Shown here piece by piece: positions 9,017-19,732 of a stretch of DNA of 64,000 nucleotides. The notes below the pieces were generated by a model, which was not told the DNA's origin, made no database searches, and saw only the letters and a program-made list of their open reading frames with translations. Position 1 is the stretch's first letter, and every line of letters starts with the position of its first letter. The translations under genes and the position numbers were made by a program. The stretch comes from Burkholderia sp. Bp8992 (GTDB lineage Bacteria; Pseudomonadota; Gammaproteobacteria; Burkholderiales; Burkholderiaceae): NCBI RefSeq assembly GCF_003853705.1, contig NZ_QTQI01000001.1, forward strand, positions 1-64,000, given 5' to 3'.

Positions 9017-9937
9017 TCAGGCGGCGGCCGGGACGATCCAGCCTTCGCGGTCGCAATAGGCGGCCGTGTAGTCGATGAACGCCTTGACCTTCGCGGGCAG
9101 CAGCAGGCGGTTCGCGTACGCGAGCTTGATCTCGACGGACGCGTCGACGAGGTCGGCGTCGGCCAGCAGCTGCACGAGCGCGCCCGACGCGAGTTCGGTC
9201 TCGACGAGCGTTTTCGGGACGACGCCGATGCCGAAGCCGTGCATCGCCATTTCGCGGTTGAAGACGGGACTGTTCGACGAGACGTCGAAGCGGAACGGCA
9301 CGGTCAGCAGGTCGCCGTCGACGCGGAACGTCAGCGCGGGCCGGCGTAGCGACGGCGACATCGGCACGAACAGATGATCGGCGAGATCGGCCGGCGTTTC
9401 GGGGCGCGCATGTTCGCGCAGGTAGGCCGGCGTCGCGACGATCACGACCGGAATGCGCTCGACCAGCCGCACGACGGTCGATTCGCTCGTCAGCATGTAC
9501 GGCACGACGATGCCGATGTCGTAGCCTTCGCCGACGAAATCGACCGGGCGCTCGGTCAGCGTGACGTCGAGGCGCACCTTCGGATGCGCGCTCTTGAAGC
9601 CGGCGATCAGCGGCACGAGCCGGTTCAGCGCTGCCGTCGTGTGCGCGACGAGGCGCAGCAGGCCTTCGGGCTCGCGCGTTTGCGTCTGGGCTTCGACTTC
9701 GAGCGCGTCGAGTTCGTCGAGCACGGCCGCGCAGCGTTCGTAGATGCGCTCGGCCGTTTCGGTCAGCGACACCTGGCGCGTGGTCCGGTGCAGCAACCGG
9801 CTGCCGAAGCGCGCCTCCAGGTCCGCGACCGCCCGCGACACGACCGGCCGCGCGAGGCCGTGCATGTCGGCGGCGCGCGTGAAGCTGCGCATCTCCACCA
9901 CCGACCGGAAGATCCGCAGCTTGTCGATGTAGTCCAT
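9017..9937 (-). CDS. LysR-family transcriptional regulator
   Basis: The 306-residue protein has a normal LysR layout. The N-terminal winged helix covers about residues 1-60 (FRSVVEMRSFTRAADMHGLARPVVSRAVADLEARFGS is split over the two helices) and a LysR substrate-binding domain follows. The start at 9937 has AAGGAGACGGAC upstream; the frame continues open for 34 codons without that signal. It is transcribed divergently from the MarR gene at 10029, and the shared operator motif lies between them. The likely target is a nearby promoter; the effector is unknown. Confidence 0.9.
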   Translation of the reverse strand: MDYIDKLRIFRSVVEMRSFTRAADMHGLARPVVSRAVADLEARFGSRLLHRTTRQVSLTETAERIYERCAAVLDELDALEVEAQTQTREPEGLLRLVAHTTAALNRLVPLIAGFKSAHPKVRLDVTLTERPVDFVGEGYDIGIVVPYMLTSESTVVRLVERIPVVIVATPAYLREHARPETPADLADHLFVPMSPSLRRPALTFRVDGDLLTVPFRFDVSSNSPVFNREMAMHGFGIGVVPKTLVETELASGALVQLLADADLVDASVEIKLAYANRLLLPAKVKAFIDYTAAYCDREGWIVPAAA

Positions 9938-10001
9938 GTCCGTCTCCTTGACGCGATGGCCGGCCGCGAGCCGTGTTACGGCGGAGTGTACATTGACTTT
10001 A

Positions 10002-10015
10002 TGCATATGCACATA
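10002..10015. promoter_or_regulatory. Candidate MarR operator between lysR and marR
   Basis: TGCATATGCACATA contains the palindrome TGCATATGCA (10002-10011). It is placed 14 bases before the second MarR gene start and about 65 bases from the divergent LysR start, so it could control both. Confidence 0.55.
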
Positions 10016-10028
10016 TAAATTGACGAAC

Positions 10029-10457
10029 ATGAACGACACCTCGATTGCCCAAGCGTGCCACTGCCTCGCGCTGCGTCAGGCGGCGCGCTTCGTCACGCAA
10101 CTGTATGAGCGGCATCTGGCCCCGGTCGGCGTCACGCCCGCGCAGTTCTCGATCATGGCGAATCTCACGCGCCAGCCCGGCCTCCTGATGAGCGAGCTTG
10201 CCGACATGCTCGTGATGGACCGCACGACCTTGCTGCGCGCGCTGAAGCCGCTGCAGCGCGATGGTTTCGTCGCGACGGCCGCGTCCGAGCACGATGCGCG
10301 CGCGCATGCGCTGCACCTGACGAAGCTCGGCGAGCGCACGTTCGCGCAGGCGAAGGTGGCGTGGCAGGCGGCGCAGGACGAATACGAGACGCAGTTCGGC
10401 AGCGATCGTGCGAAGGCGTTGCGCGGTGAGCTGTTCAGCCTGACCGCCGAACGCTAG
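10029..10457 (+). CDS. MarR-family regulator, paralogue of the efflux repressor
   Basis: The 142-residue winged-helix protein contains VTPAQFSIMANLTRQPGLLM and MLVMDRTTLLRALKPL, which align closely with the MarR at 8504-8935. The frame is open upstream to 9936, but the ATG at 10029 gives the normal family length and places the shared operator in the promoter region. It stands alone on its strand with the LysR gene divergent. The near-identical operator motifs suggest that the two MarR proteins cross-regulate or compete for sites; this is inference. Confidence 0.9.
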   Translation: MNDTSIAQACHCLALRQAARFVTQLYERHLAPVGVTPAQFSIMANLTRQPGLLMSELADMLVMDRTTLLRALKPLQRDGFVATAASEHDARAHALHLTKLGERTFAQAKVAWQAAQDEYETQFGSDRAKALRGELFSLTAER

Positions 10458-10523
10458 GCGAACTGGAGCGGAATTCGAGCCATTGGCCAGGTTGCAGGCC
10501 TTCGATGGCATGAATTGGTTTTC

Positions 10524-10557
10524 AAACTGTCCGGATCGACGATAATCTGGACAGTTT
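10524..10557. terminator. Inverted repeat between marR and the aconitase X genes
   Basis: AAACTGTCC (10524-10532) pairs perfectly with GGACAGTTT (10549-10557) around a 16-base loop, and the right arm runs into TTTTTA. It can serve as a rho-independent terminator for the MarR gene. The perfect symmetry about 75-105 bases upstream of the aconitase X start also allows an operator role. Confidence 0.5.
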
Positions 10558-10630
10558 TTACTTCCAGTTGTAGAGTCCTCTGACGGATTTCACGGGCCGG
10601 CGGCGCCGCCCGAGTCACGAGGAGCAACCG

Positions 10631-11878
10631 ATGCTGCAGTTGAGTGACCGCGATGACGCGATGTTGCGCGGGGATTTCGGCGATGGCGTCGCGCGCGCGA
10701 TGCGGATCGTCGCGCGTACGGCGCAGGTGATGTCCGCGCCGCACCTGATCGACATCACGTCGGCTCATATCGACGGCTGCTTGTATCACGGCCAGACGAG
10801 CCTCGACTTCGTCGAGTATTTCGTCGACACCGGCGCGCAGGTCGCGGTGCCGACCACCCTGAACGTCGGGTCGCTCGACCTGATCCATCCCGAGCTGTAC
10901 CACGGCGATCGCACGATCCAGCGCGATGCGCAGCGCCTGATGGACGCGCACCTGCAGCTCGGCTGCGAATCGAGCTTCACGTGCGCGCCGTATCAGCTGA
11001 AGAAACGTCCCGCGAAAGGCGAGCAGATCGCGTGGGCGGAATCGAATGCGATCGTGTTCGCGAACTCGGTGCTCGGCGCGCGTACGAGCCGGTATGGCGA
11101 CTTTCTCGACCTGGCCGCCGCGATCACCGGGCGCGCGCCGTATGCGGGGCTGCATGTCGAAGCGAACCGCGCCGCGCGGATCGTGTTCAACGCGCCGGAC
11201 TTCAGCCGCCTGGCATCGCGCGACATCTATTTCGCGGCGCTCGGCCTGCTGATCGGCAGGATCGCGGGCGCGGTCGTGCCGGCGATCGTCGGGCTGCCGG
11301 CGGACACCACCGAAGACGAACTCAAGGCGCTCGGCGCGGCGGCTGCATCGAGTGGCGCCGTTGCGCTGTTTCATGCGGTAGGCATCACACCGGAGGCGCC
11401 GACGCTCGACGCCGCGTTGCATGGAGGCGCGGCGCAACGCGCGGTCGACGTCGCGATGGCCGATCTCGACGAGATTCGCCGCACGCTGAACCACGGTGCG
11501 GCAGGCGACGCACTCGTCGCGGTAGCGCTCGGCACGCCGCATTTCTCGCTGGCCGAATTCCGCACGCTCGACACGTTGCTCGATGCATTCGACGGCAAGC
11601 CGGCCTGCGATTTCTACGTGAACACGAGCCGCTTCATCCTGTGGGAGCTGGAGGAGGCAGGCCTCGCCGGCAAGTTCGCCGCGCGCGGCATCCAGATCGT
11701 CGTCGATACCTGTACGTACATCACGCCGGTGATGAAGCAATTGTCGGGACTGGTGATGACCAATTCGGGAAAGTGGGCGTCGTATGCGCCCGCGAACATC
11801 GGCGTGACGGTCGCGTACGGCAGCATGCGCGAATGCGTGCGGTCGGCGTATGAAGGCAAGGTGCGATTCGATGACTGA
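10631..11878 (+). CDS. Aconitase X large subunit (AcnX type II)
   Basis: The 415-residue protein has the aconitase X catalytic domain: ITSAHIDGCLYHGQTSLDF near the N-terminus, then a TCAPYQ segment with a cluster-type cysteine and GEQIAWAESNA in the middle. The C-terminal part contains the DTCTYI cysteine and TNSGKWASYAPAN. Bacterial type II AcnX enzymes studied so far dehydrate cis-3-hydroxy-L-proline to pyrroline-2-carboxylate; archaeal two-subunit relatives act on phosphomevalonate. The gene overlaps the small subunit gene by 8 bases. No proline racemase, pyrroline reductase or amino acid transporter lies beside it, so the substrate is an inference from the family. Confidence 0.88.
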   Translation: MLQLSDRDDAMLRGDFGDGVARAMRIVARTAQVMSAPHLIDITSAHIDGCLYHGQTSLDFVEYFVDTGAQVAVPTTLNVGSLDLIHPELYHGDRTIQRDAQRLMDAHLQLGCESSFTCAPYQLKKRPAKGEQIAWAESNAIVFANSVLGARTSRYGDFLDLAAAITGRAPYAGLHVEANRAARIVFNAPDFSRLASRDIYFAALGLLIGRIAGAVVPAIVGLPADTTEDELKALGAAAASSGAVALFHAVGITPEAPTLDAALHGGAAQRAVDVAMADLDEIRRTLNHGAAGDALVAVALGTPHFSLAEFRTLDTLLDAFDGKPACDFYVNTSRFILWELEEAGLAGKFAARGIQIVVDTCTYITPVMKQLSGLVMTNSGKWASYAPANIGVTVAYGSMRECVRSAYEGKVRFDD

Positions 11879-12320
11879 AGCGACGGGCAGGCAATTGACG
11901 GGCGACACGCTCGTGCCGGGCAGCGCGTGCGCGCGCGCGTTCGTCCTCGACAAGCCGCTCAGCTTCTGGGGCGGCTACGACTCGGGCGCGGGCAGGATCG
12001 TCGATCGCGGGCATCCGCAGGCCGGCGCGAGTCTCGCCGGCAAGGTGATGGTGATGCCGCACGCGAAGGGCTCGAGTTCGAGCAGCAGCGTGCTCGCGGA
12101 AGCCGTGCGCAACGGCACGGGGCCGGTCGCGATCGTGCTGAAGGAGCGCGACCTGATCATCTCGATCGGCGCGATCGTGGCGGCCGAGCTGTATGCGATC
12201 GCGGTGCCGGTGGTGTGCGTGAGCGATGACGTGTACGACACGATCGTCGCCGCGACGGGGGACGTGCGGATCGAGGCGTGCGAGGGGGATGGCGGCGCGC
12301 GGATCTGCGTCGACCTCTGA
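11871..12320 (+). CDS. Aconitase X small (swivel) subunit
   Basis: The 149-residue protein is the DUF126 swivel domain partner of aconitase X. It contains LSFWGGYDSGAGRI, VMPHAKGSSSSSSVLAE and a hydrophobic C-terminal beta/alpha part (IVAAELYAIAVPVVCV). The ATG at 11871 lies inside the end of the large subunit gene, so the two are translationally coupled and expected to form one enzyme. An upstream in-frame start at 11850 is less likely. Confidence 0.88.
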   Translation: MTEATGRQLTGDTLVPGSACARAFVLDKPLSFWGGYDSGAGRIVDRGHPQAGASLAGKVMVMPHAKGSSSSSSVLAEAVRNGTGPVAIVLKERDLIISIGAIVAAELYAIAVPVVCVSDDVYDTIVAATGDVRIEACEGDGGARICVDL

Positions 12321-12341
12321 CGCGTCGTGCGCCGGATCGTC

Positions 12342-12944
12342 TCAGATGAAGCGAATGTGCGGCGTTGCTTCGGTCGAGAGCGACAGGGCGCGCCGGGCAG
12401 CATTCATCTCGCGCTTGCCGCCTGGCTGCCTGAGCCGCCGGATCTCGGGCCACAAGATCGCGCCGAACACCGTGCGCAGGATCGTGCTCAGCAGGAGGAG
12501 GGCGATCGTGGCGCCGCCGAACCATGTGGCTATTTCCAGCACGCTGTCCGTGCTGCGTTCCATCGCGGACACGAGGCAGGCGGTGGTGGCCATGGCGACC
12601 AGCATGCCGATCGTGACGACAACATCCATGCGGGCAGCCGCGACTTTCGCGGGGCGAACGAGATACACCGAGCCGTCGGTTGCGTTGCGGATAGCGTAGA
12701 TGGCGCGGCGATCACGACCTTGCGTGTAGGCGACGGTCAACCGGTCGCCCGCGACGATGAACACGCTTTGCGTGCTGTTCGTCCTGAGCGTGAGCGGTAC
12801 GTCGACCGTGTCGAGCTGGAGCGCAATTTCCTCGATGCTTTGCTTGGTCGTGCCGAGATTGTTGCTCCAGACCTCGGTACGGATCGTTGTCTGGCTGACC
12901 GACGTCACGCAGCCGGACACAATCTGCATGGTGTGATCGTTCAT
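12342..12944 (-). CDS. Membrane protein of unknown function (paralogue pair, second gene)
   Basis: The 200-residue product has a soluble N-terminal half (MNDHTMQIVSGCVTSVSQTT at its start) of predicted beta character. Two membrane segments follow, near residues 110-130 (VVVTIGMLVAMATTACLV) and 140-165 (TWFGGATIALLLLSTILR). The start overlaps the stop of the upstream gene as ATGA, so the two are coupled. Its N-terminus and topology resemble the upstream protein, suggesting an old tandem duplication. I recognise no family. Confidence 0.72.
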   Translation of the reverse strand: MNDHTMQIVSGCVTSVSQTTIRTEVWSNNLGTTKQSIEEIALQLDTVDVPLTLRTNSTQSVFIVAGDRLTVAYTQGRDRRAIYAIRNATDGSVYLVRPAKVAAARMDVVVTIGMLVAMATTACLVSAMERSTDSVLEIATWFGGATIALLLLSTILRTVFGAILWPEIRRLRQPGGKREMNAARRALSLSTEATPHIRFI

Positions 12945-13486
12945 CCGTTGCTCCGTTCGACTGTGAAGCCGGCCGGTTCGCCTTGCCACTTTTCCTGGGC
13001 TTCGCGCCGCTGGGGCCGGAAGGCCAGCTCGCAGAGGCCGGCGATCGCGAGCAGGGTGCCCAGCAGACTGATGATGCCCACGACCAAGGTCACCGCGCCG
13101 ACGAACGCCCAGCCCGATTTGAAGACGGCGCCGTCGATCAGCAGGCTCAGCATGAAGATGCATGACGCCCACGTGAGCAGCGACAGGTTGCTGCTCTTCT
13201 GCCCGAGCGCATCGTAAGGAGCGATTGCCAGATCGTTGCTCCTGATCCACGCGATCTGGTGCCGGCCGCGATCGTCGAAGGTGCACGCGCGCACGGTCAT
13301 CCCGGGCTTCAATCGACCGATCTGCTTGAATGCCTCTGCGTCGATATCGTCGGCGGCGATGAAGTAGCACGTGCCCTGCATCGTCAGGCGATAAAGCGGC
13401 ACCTTCTTGGTCTCGGACGCGACACGAATGAGGTTGGTGTCGATACGGTCGATCGTCGATTCGATCAGGGTGGTGTGATTGGGCAT
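12941..13486 (-). CDS. Membrane protein of unknown function (paralogue pair, first gene)
   Basis: The 181-residue product begins MPNHTTLIESTIDRIDTN and has a soluble beta-rich N-terminal part of about 95 residues containing LKPGMTVRACTF. Two hydrophobic segments follow, LLTWASCIFMLSLLIDGAVF and AFVGAVTLVVGIISLLGTLL. It shares start pattern and layout with the next gene, with which it overlaps by 4 bases. An OB-like or small beta-barrel sensor domain on a membrane anchor is possible but unproven. Confidence 0.72.
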   Translation of the reverse strand: MPNHTTLIESTIDRIDTNLIRVASETKKVPLYRLTMQGTCYFIAADDIDAEAFKQIGRLKPGMTVRACTFDDRGRHQIAWIRSNDLAIAPYDALGQKSSNLSLLTWASCIFMLSLLIDGAVFKSGWAFVGAVTLVVGIISLLGTLLAIAGLCELAFRPQRREAQEKWQGEPAGFTVERSNG

Positions 13487-13532
13487 GGGACGGGAGAGTA
13501 AGCCGGCCGGCGCCGCTTTGGCGTGGGATTGA

Positions 13533-16772
<3,240 letters not shown>

Positions 16773-16956
16773 CGGGCGGTCATTGCGAGGGTCGCTCGGA
16801 CGGTAGTCGCGTGGTGATGACCGGCTTGAGCGACGGTTCGCGGCTCGCCGCCGGATGCGCCGATTCACGCGTGCCGGACTGCAGCGGTTCGCAGCGCCAC
16901 CGCGCAACGTGGCGGCGCGAACCTCGCACATCGCGACCGCGTTCGACCGGCGCGGC

Positions 16957-17361
16957 TCAGGCCGCTTCGGCCCGCTCTTCCTCTTCCGCCTCGAGCATCG
17001 CCTTGACGATCAGGTAGACGGCCGGCAGGTCGTCGTCGTCGCGGCGCCAGTCGACCGGTTCCTCGACGTCCGCGGCGACCAGCCTGCTGTCGCGCAGCCG
17101 GATGAACGCGTCGACGACGGTCGGATCGTTGCGGTTCAGGAAACCGGCGTTCGAGAACGCCAGCTCTTCGACGTTCAGCAACGCCTGCCAGCTCATCGTG
17201 CGGACGGCCGCCGGATGGGTGCGGCGGCGCAGGCCCAGCGCCCGCTGCGCGGGGCCGCCGACGACACGCTGCAGATCGACGACCGCCCGCTGCGCGGCGC
17301 GCTCGAAGTGGACGGGATTGAAGCCGGGTTGCTCGGGATCGAATGCGGATGACTGGAACAT
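16957..17361 (-). CDS. Orphan protein under a predicted LexA-controlled promoter
   Basis: The 134-residue soluble protein has no family I recognise. It has a positively charged middle (LGLRRRTHPAAVR), an acidic C-terminus (EPVDWRRDDDDLPAVY, EAEEEERAEAA) and no signal peptide or membrane segment. The ATG at 17361 has GTGAGG upstream. About 60 bases before the start lies a near-consensus LexA box overlapping the -10 of a good sigma-70 promoter. By position it should be induced by DNA damage. It stands alone, convergent with fadH. Its molecular role is unknown; acidic small SOS proteins in other bacteria include division inhibitors and nuclease modulators, but nothing here identifies which. Confidence 0.8.
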   Translation of the reverse strand: MFQSSAFDPEQPGFNPVHFERAAQRAVVDLQRVVGGPAQRALGLRRRTHPAAVRTMSWQALLNVEELAFSNAGFLNRNDPTVVDAFIRLRDSRLVAADVEEPVDWRRDDDDLPAVYLIVKAMLEAEEEERAEAA

Positions 17362-17419
17362 GGTCGCCTCACTAAAGACCGTCTCGGGATGACGGAATTC
17401 GGGTCAAATGACGCAGAAA

Positions 17420-17439
17420 CACTGTAAATATATACAGTG
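17420..17439. promoter_or_regulatory. LexA (SOS) box
   Basis: CACTGTAAATATATACAGTG has the CTGT-N8-ACAG core with perfect outer arms (CACTGTA/TACAGTG) and an AT-only centre. This matches the SOS box recognised by LexA in beta- and gammaproteobacteria. It overlaps the -10 hexamer of the promoter for the orphan gene at 16957-17361. Confidence 0.85.
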
Positions 17440-17455
17440 ATTGGCGGACTTTCAA
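17427..17455 (-). promoter_or_regulatory. Sigma-70 promoter of the SOS orphan
   Basis: Reading on the minus strand, -35 TTGAAA (17455-17450) and -10 TATATT (17432-17427) are separated by 17 bases. The LexA box covers the -10, the usual geometry of a repressed SOS promoter. Transcription would start near 17420, leaving a leader of about 60 bases. Confidence 0.75.
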
Positions 17456-17463
17456 GCCCCCGA

Positions 17464-17478
17464 TGACAGTAAATGTCA
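17464..17478. repeat. Short inverted repeat
   Basis: TGACAGTAAATGTCA has perfect 5-base arms around GTAAA. It lies between the LysR gene end and the SOS promoter. It has no T-run and could be a binding site, but no partner is evident. Confidence 0.35.
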
Positions 17479-17498
17479 GCCGCGTCGCGACCGGCGTG

Positions 17499-18392
17499 TC
17501 AGACCGCCGCCGCGATCGTCTCCCGCAGCCACCGATGCGCCGGATCGCGATGCACGCGCTCGTGCCACAGCATGGACATTTCATAGCCGGGCACCTCGAC
17601 CGGTGCGTCCACCACGCGCAGCGCGGGCACGTCGCGCACCAGCCGCTCGGGCAGCATCGCGACGAGATCGGTGCTCGCGACGGCCGACATCACGAACAGG
17701 AAGTGCGGTACCGACAGCACGACACGCCGCGCGGCACCGACCTTCGCGAGCACTTCGTCCGTCACGCCGAAGAAGCCGCCGCCGTCGGGCGACACGATCA
17801 CGTGCTCGAGCGTGCCGAATTGCGCGAGCGTGGGGCGCCGCTTCAGCTTCGGGTGACCGGCGCGGCCGATCAGCACGTAGCGCTCGATGAACAGCGGCAG
17901 GCGCCGCATGCCCGGTGGCGACCCTTCGGTCGTATGAAAGGCCAGGTCGATGCCATTTCGTTCGGCATCCTGCTCGATGCGCGGCGGCACGAGTTCGACG
18001 ACGGCCAGCCGCGTGCCAGGCGCGGTCGAACGCAGCGTGCGCAGCGCGGGCAGCACGATCGTCGATTCGCCGTAGTCGGTCGCGGCCACGCGCCACGTGT
18101 TCGTCGCGGTGGCGGGATCGAACTGCGTGGCCGGAACCACCGCGCGCTCGACGGCTTCGAGCGCATCGCGCAACGGCTCGCGCAGCGCTTCCGCGCGCGC
18201 GGTCGGCCGCATTCCGCGCGGCCCGGGCAGCAGCAGCGGATCGCCGAACACGTCACGCAGTTTCTGCAGCTGCACGCTGACCGACGGCTGCGACATGTTC
18301 AGCTTCTCGGCCGCGCGCGTGACGTTGTGCTCGGCGAGCAGCACGTCCAGCGTGACGAGCAGGTTCAGATCGAGCCTTCTGAGATTATTCAT
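17499..18392 (-). CDS. LysR-family regulator (NodD-like)
   Basis: The 297-residue protein starts MNNLRRLDLNLLVTLDVLLA and has the HTH helices NVTRAAEKLNMSQPSVSVQL, followed by a LysR substrate-binding domain. The opening pattern is that of the NodD/NahR-like branch, which often responds to aromatic or quinone-like compounds. It is divergent from the quinone reductase gene, with 86 bases between their starts that include several T-N11-A-type sites, so it most likely controls that gene. Confidence 0.9.
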   Translation of the reverse strand: MNNLRRLDLNLLVTLDVLLAEHNVTRAAEKLNMSQPSVSVQLQKLRDVFGDPLLLPGPRGMRPTARAEALREPLRDALEAVERAVVPATQFDPATATNTWRVAATDYGESTIVLPALRTLRSTAPGTRLAVVELVPPRIEQDAERNGIDLAFHTTEGSPPGMRRLPLFIERYVLIGRAGHPKLKRRPTLAQFGTLEHVIVSPDGGGFFGVTDEVLAKVGAARRVVLSVPHFLFVMSAVASTDLVAMLPERLVRDVPALRVVDAPVEVPGYEMSMLWHERVHRDPAHRWLRETIAAAV

Positions 18393-18478
18393 GGCTATAC
18401 CTGGAATATCAGGAATTCATTTCAAATATACCGTCGGAGGCCGCATCCTGCAGTCATTCAATCCACGGAGTGACGAAG

Positions 18479-19258
18479 ATGAATGTGCTGATCGTGTATG
18501 CCCATCCCGAACCGCGTTCGCTGAACGGCGCGCTGCGCGATTTCGCCATCGCGCATCTCGAAGCGGCCGGCCACACGGTGCAGGTGAGCGACCTGTATGC
18601 GATGAACTGGAAGGCGGTGCTCGATGAGAACGACGTGACCGATCGCGCGCCCGACGCGCGGTTCGATCCGTCGCTCGATTCGAAGCGCGCGTTCGCGGCG
18701 GGTACGCAAAGCGAAGACATCGCGCGCGAGCAGGACAAGCTGAAGTGGGCCGACGCGGTGATCCTGCAGTTCCCGCTGTGGTGGTTCTCGATGCCCGCGA
18801 TCATGAAGGGCTGGTTCGAGCGCGTATATGCGTACGGCTTTGCGTACGGCGTCGGCGAGCATTCCGATACGCACTGGGGCGACCGCTACGGCGAAGGGAT
18901 GCTGGCCGGCAAGCGGGCGATGATCGTCGTCACGACGGGCGGGTGGGAGCCGCACTACAGCCTGCGCGGCATCAACGGGCCGATCGACGACTTGCTGTTC
19001 CCGATCCAGCACGGCGTGCTGTATTACCCGGGGTTCGACGTGCTGCCGCCGTTCGTGATCTACCGGACGGGCAAGATGAACGGCGCGCGCTTCGACGAAA
19101 CACGCGCGGCGCTCGGCCGGCGGCTCGACGATCTGTGGACCACGCCGCCGATTCCGTTCCGCCGGCAGAACACGGGTGACTACGAGATTCCGGCGCTGAC
19201 GCTGAAGGACGAGATCGCGCCGGGGAAGGTGGGGTTTGCGGCGCATCTGGCCGCATGA
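18479..19258 (+). CDS. NAD(P)H:quinone oxidoreductase, flavodoxin-like fold
   Basis: The 259-residue FAD/FMN-dependent reductase belongs to the NQO1/KefF family. It opens MNVLIVYAHPEPRSLNGAL, has the conserved QFPLWWFSMPAIMKGWFERV, and later TTGGWEPHYS with an active-site tyrosine. Such enzymes transfer two electrons to quinones and limit redox cycling. GGAG sits 9 bases before the ATG at 18479; a GTG three codons earlier is less likely. The divergent LysR gene is its probable regulator. Confidence 0.88.
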   Translation: MNVLIVYAHPEPRSLNGALRDFAIAHLEAAGHTVQVSDLYAMNWKAVLDENDVTDRAPDARFDPSLDSKRAFAAGTQSEDIAREQDKLKWADAVILQFPLWWFSMPAIMKGWFERVYAYGFAYGVGEHSDTHWGDRYGEGMLAGKRAMIVVTTGGWEPHYSLRGINGPIDDLLFPIQHGVLYYPGFDVLPPFVIYRTGKMNGARFDETRAALGRRLDDLWTTPPIPFRRQNTGDYEIPALTLKDEIAPGKVGFAAHLAA

Positions 19259-19398
19259 CGGTTGCCGTGTACGCCGATGCGCGGCGACACGGATGACCGT
19301 CGCCGAATGCAAAGCGGCACGGGCGGCCTGCGAGACATCGCCGGCCGCCCGTGTCGTGCTGTTCGCGGCCGCTGGTCACGGCCGCGCTTCATCGTTGC

Positions 19399-19689
19399 TC
19401 AGCGATCGTCTTCCCGCACCGACGACGGATGCCGGCACAGCGCCCGCACCTCCATCTCCATGTACGGAAACAGCGGCAGCTGGCTCAGCAGGTCATGCAG
19501 TTGCTGCACGCTCTCGACGTCGAAGATGCTGACGTTCGCATACTGCCCGGCGATTCGCCACAGATGGCGCCAGACGCCTTCGTTCATCAGTCGCTGGCAC
19601 ATCGCCTTTTCTTCCGCCTTCAGCGTGGCTGCCTTGACCGGATCCATGTCCGCCGGCAGGCGAACGGTCATTTCCACATGAAACAGCAT
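19399..19689 (-). CDS. catC: Muconolactone delta-isomerase
   Basis: The 96-residue protein matches CatC throughout: MLFHVEMTVRLPADMDP at the start, then KAMCQRLMNEGVWRHLWRIA, VSIFDVES and LPLFPYMEMEV. It isomerises muconolactone to beta-ketoadipate enol-lactone, the third step of the catechol ortho pathway. It is the last gene of catB-catA-catC and begins 43 bases after catA. The next enzyme, an enol-lactone hydrolase, is not in the window. Confidence 0.96.
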   Translation of the reverse strand: MLFHVEMTVRLPADMDPVKAATLKAEEKAMCQRLMNEGVWRHLWRIAGQYANVSIFDVESVQQLHDLLSQLPLFPYMEMEVRALCRHPSSVREDDR

Positions 19690-19732
19690 CCTGCACTCCT
19701 TGAGTTGTCGAGTCGTCGAACGGGAAGGGCGC

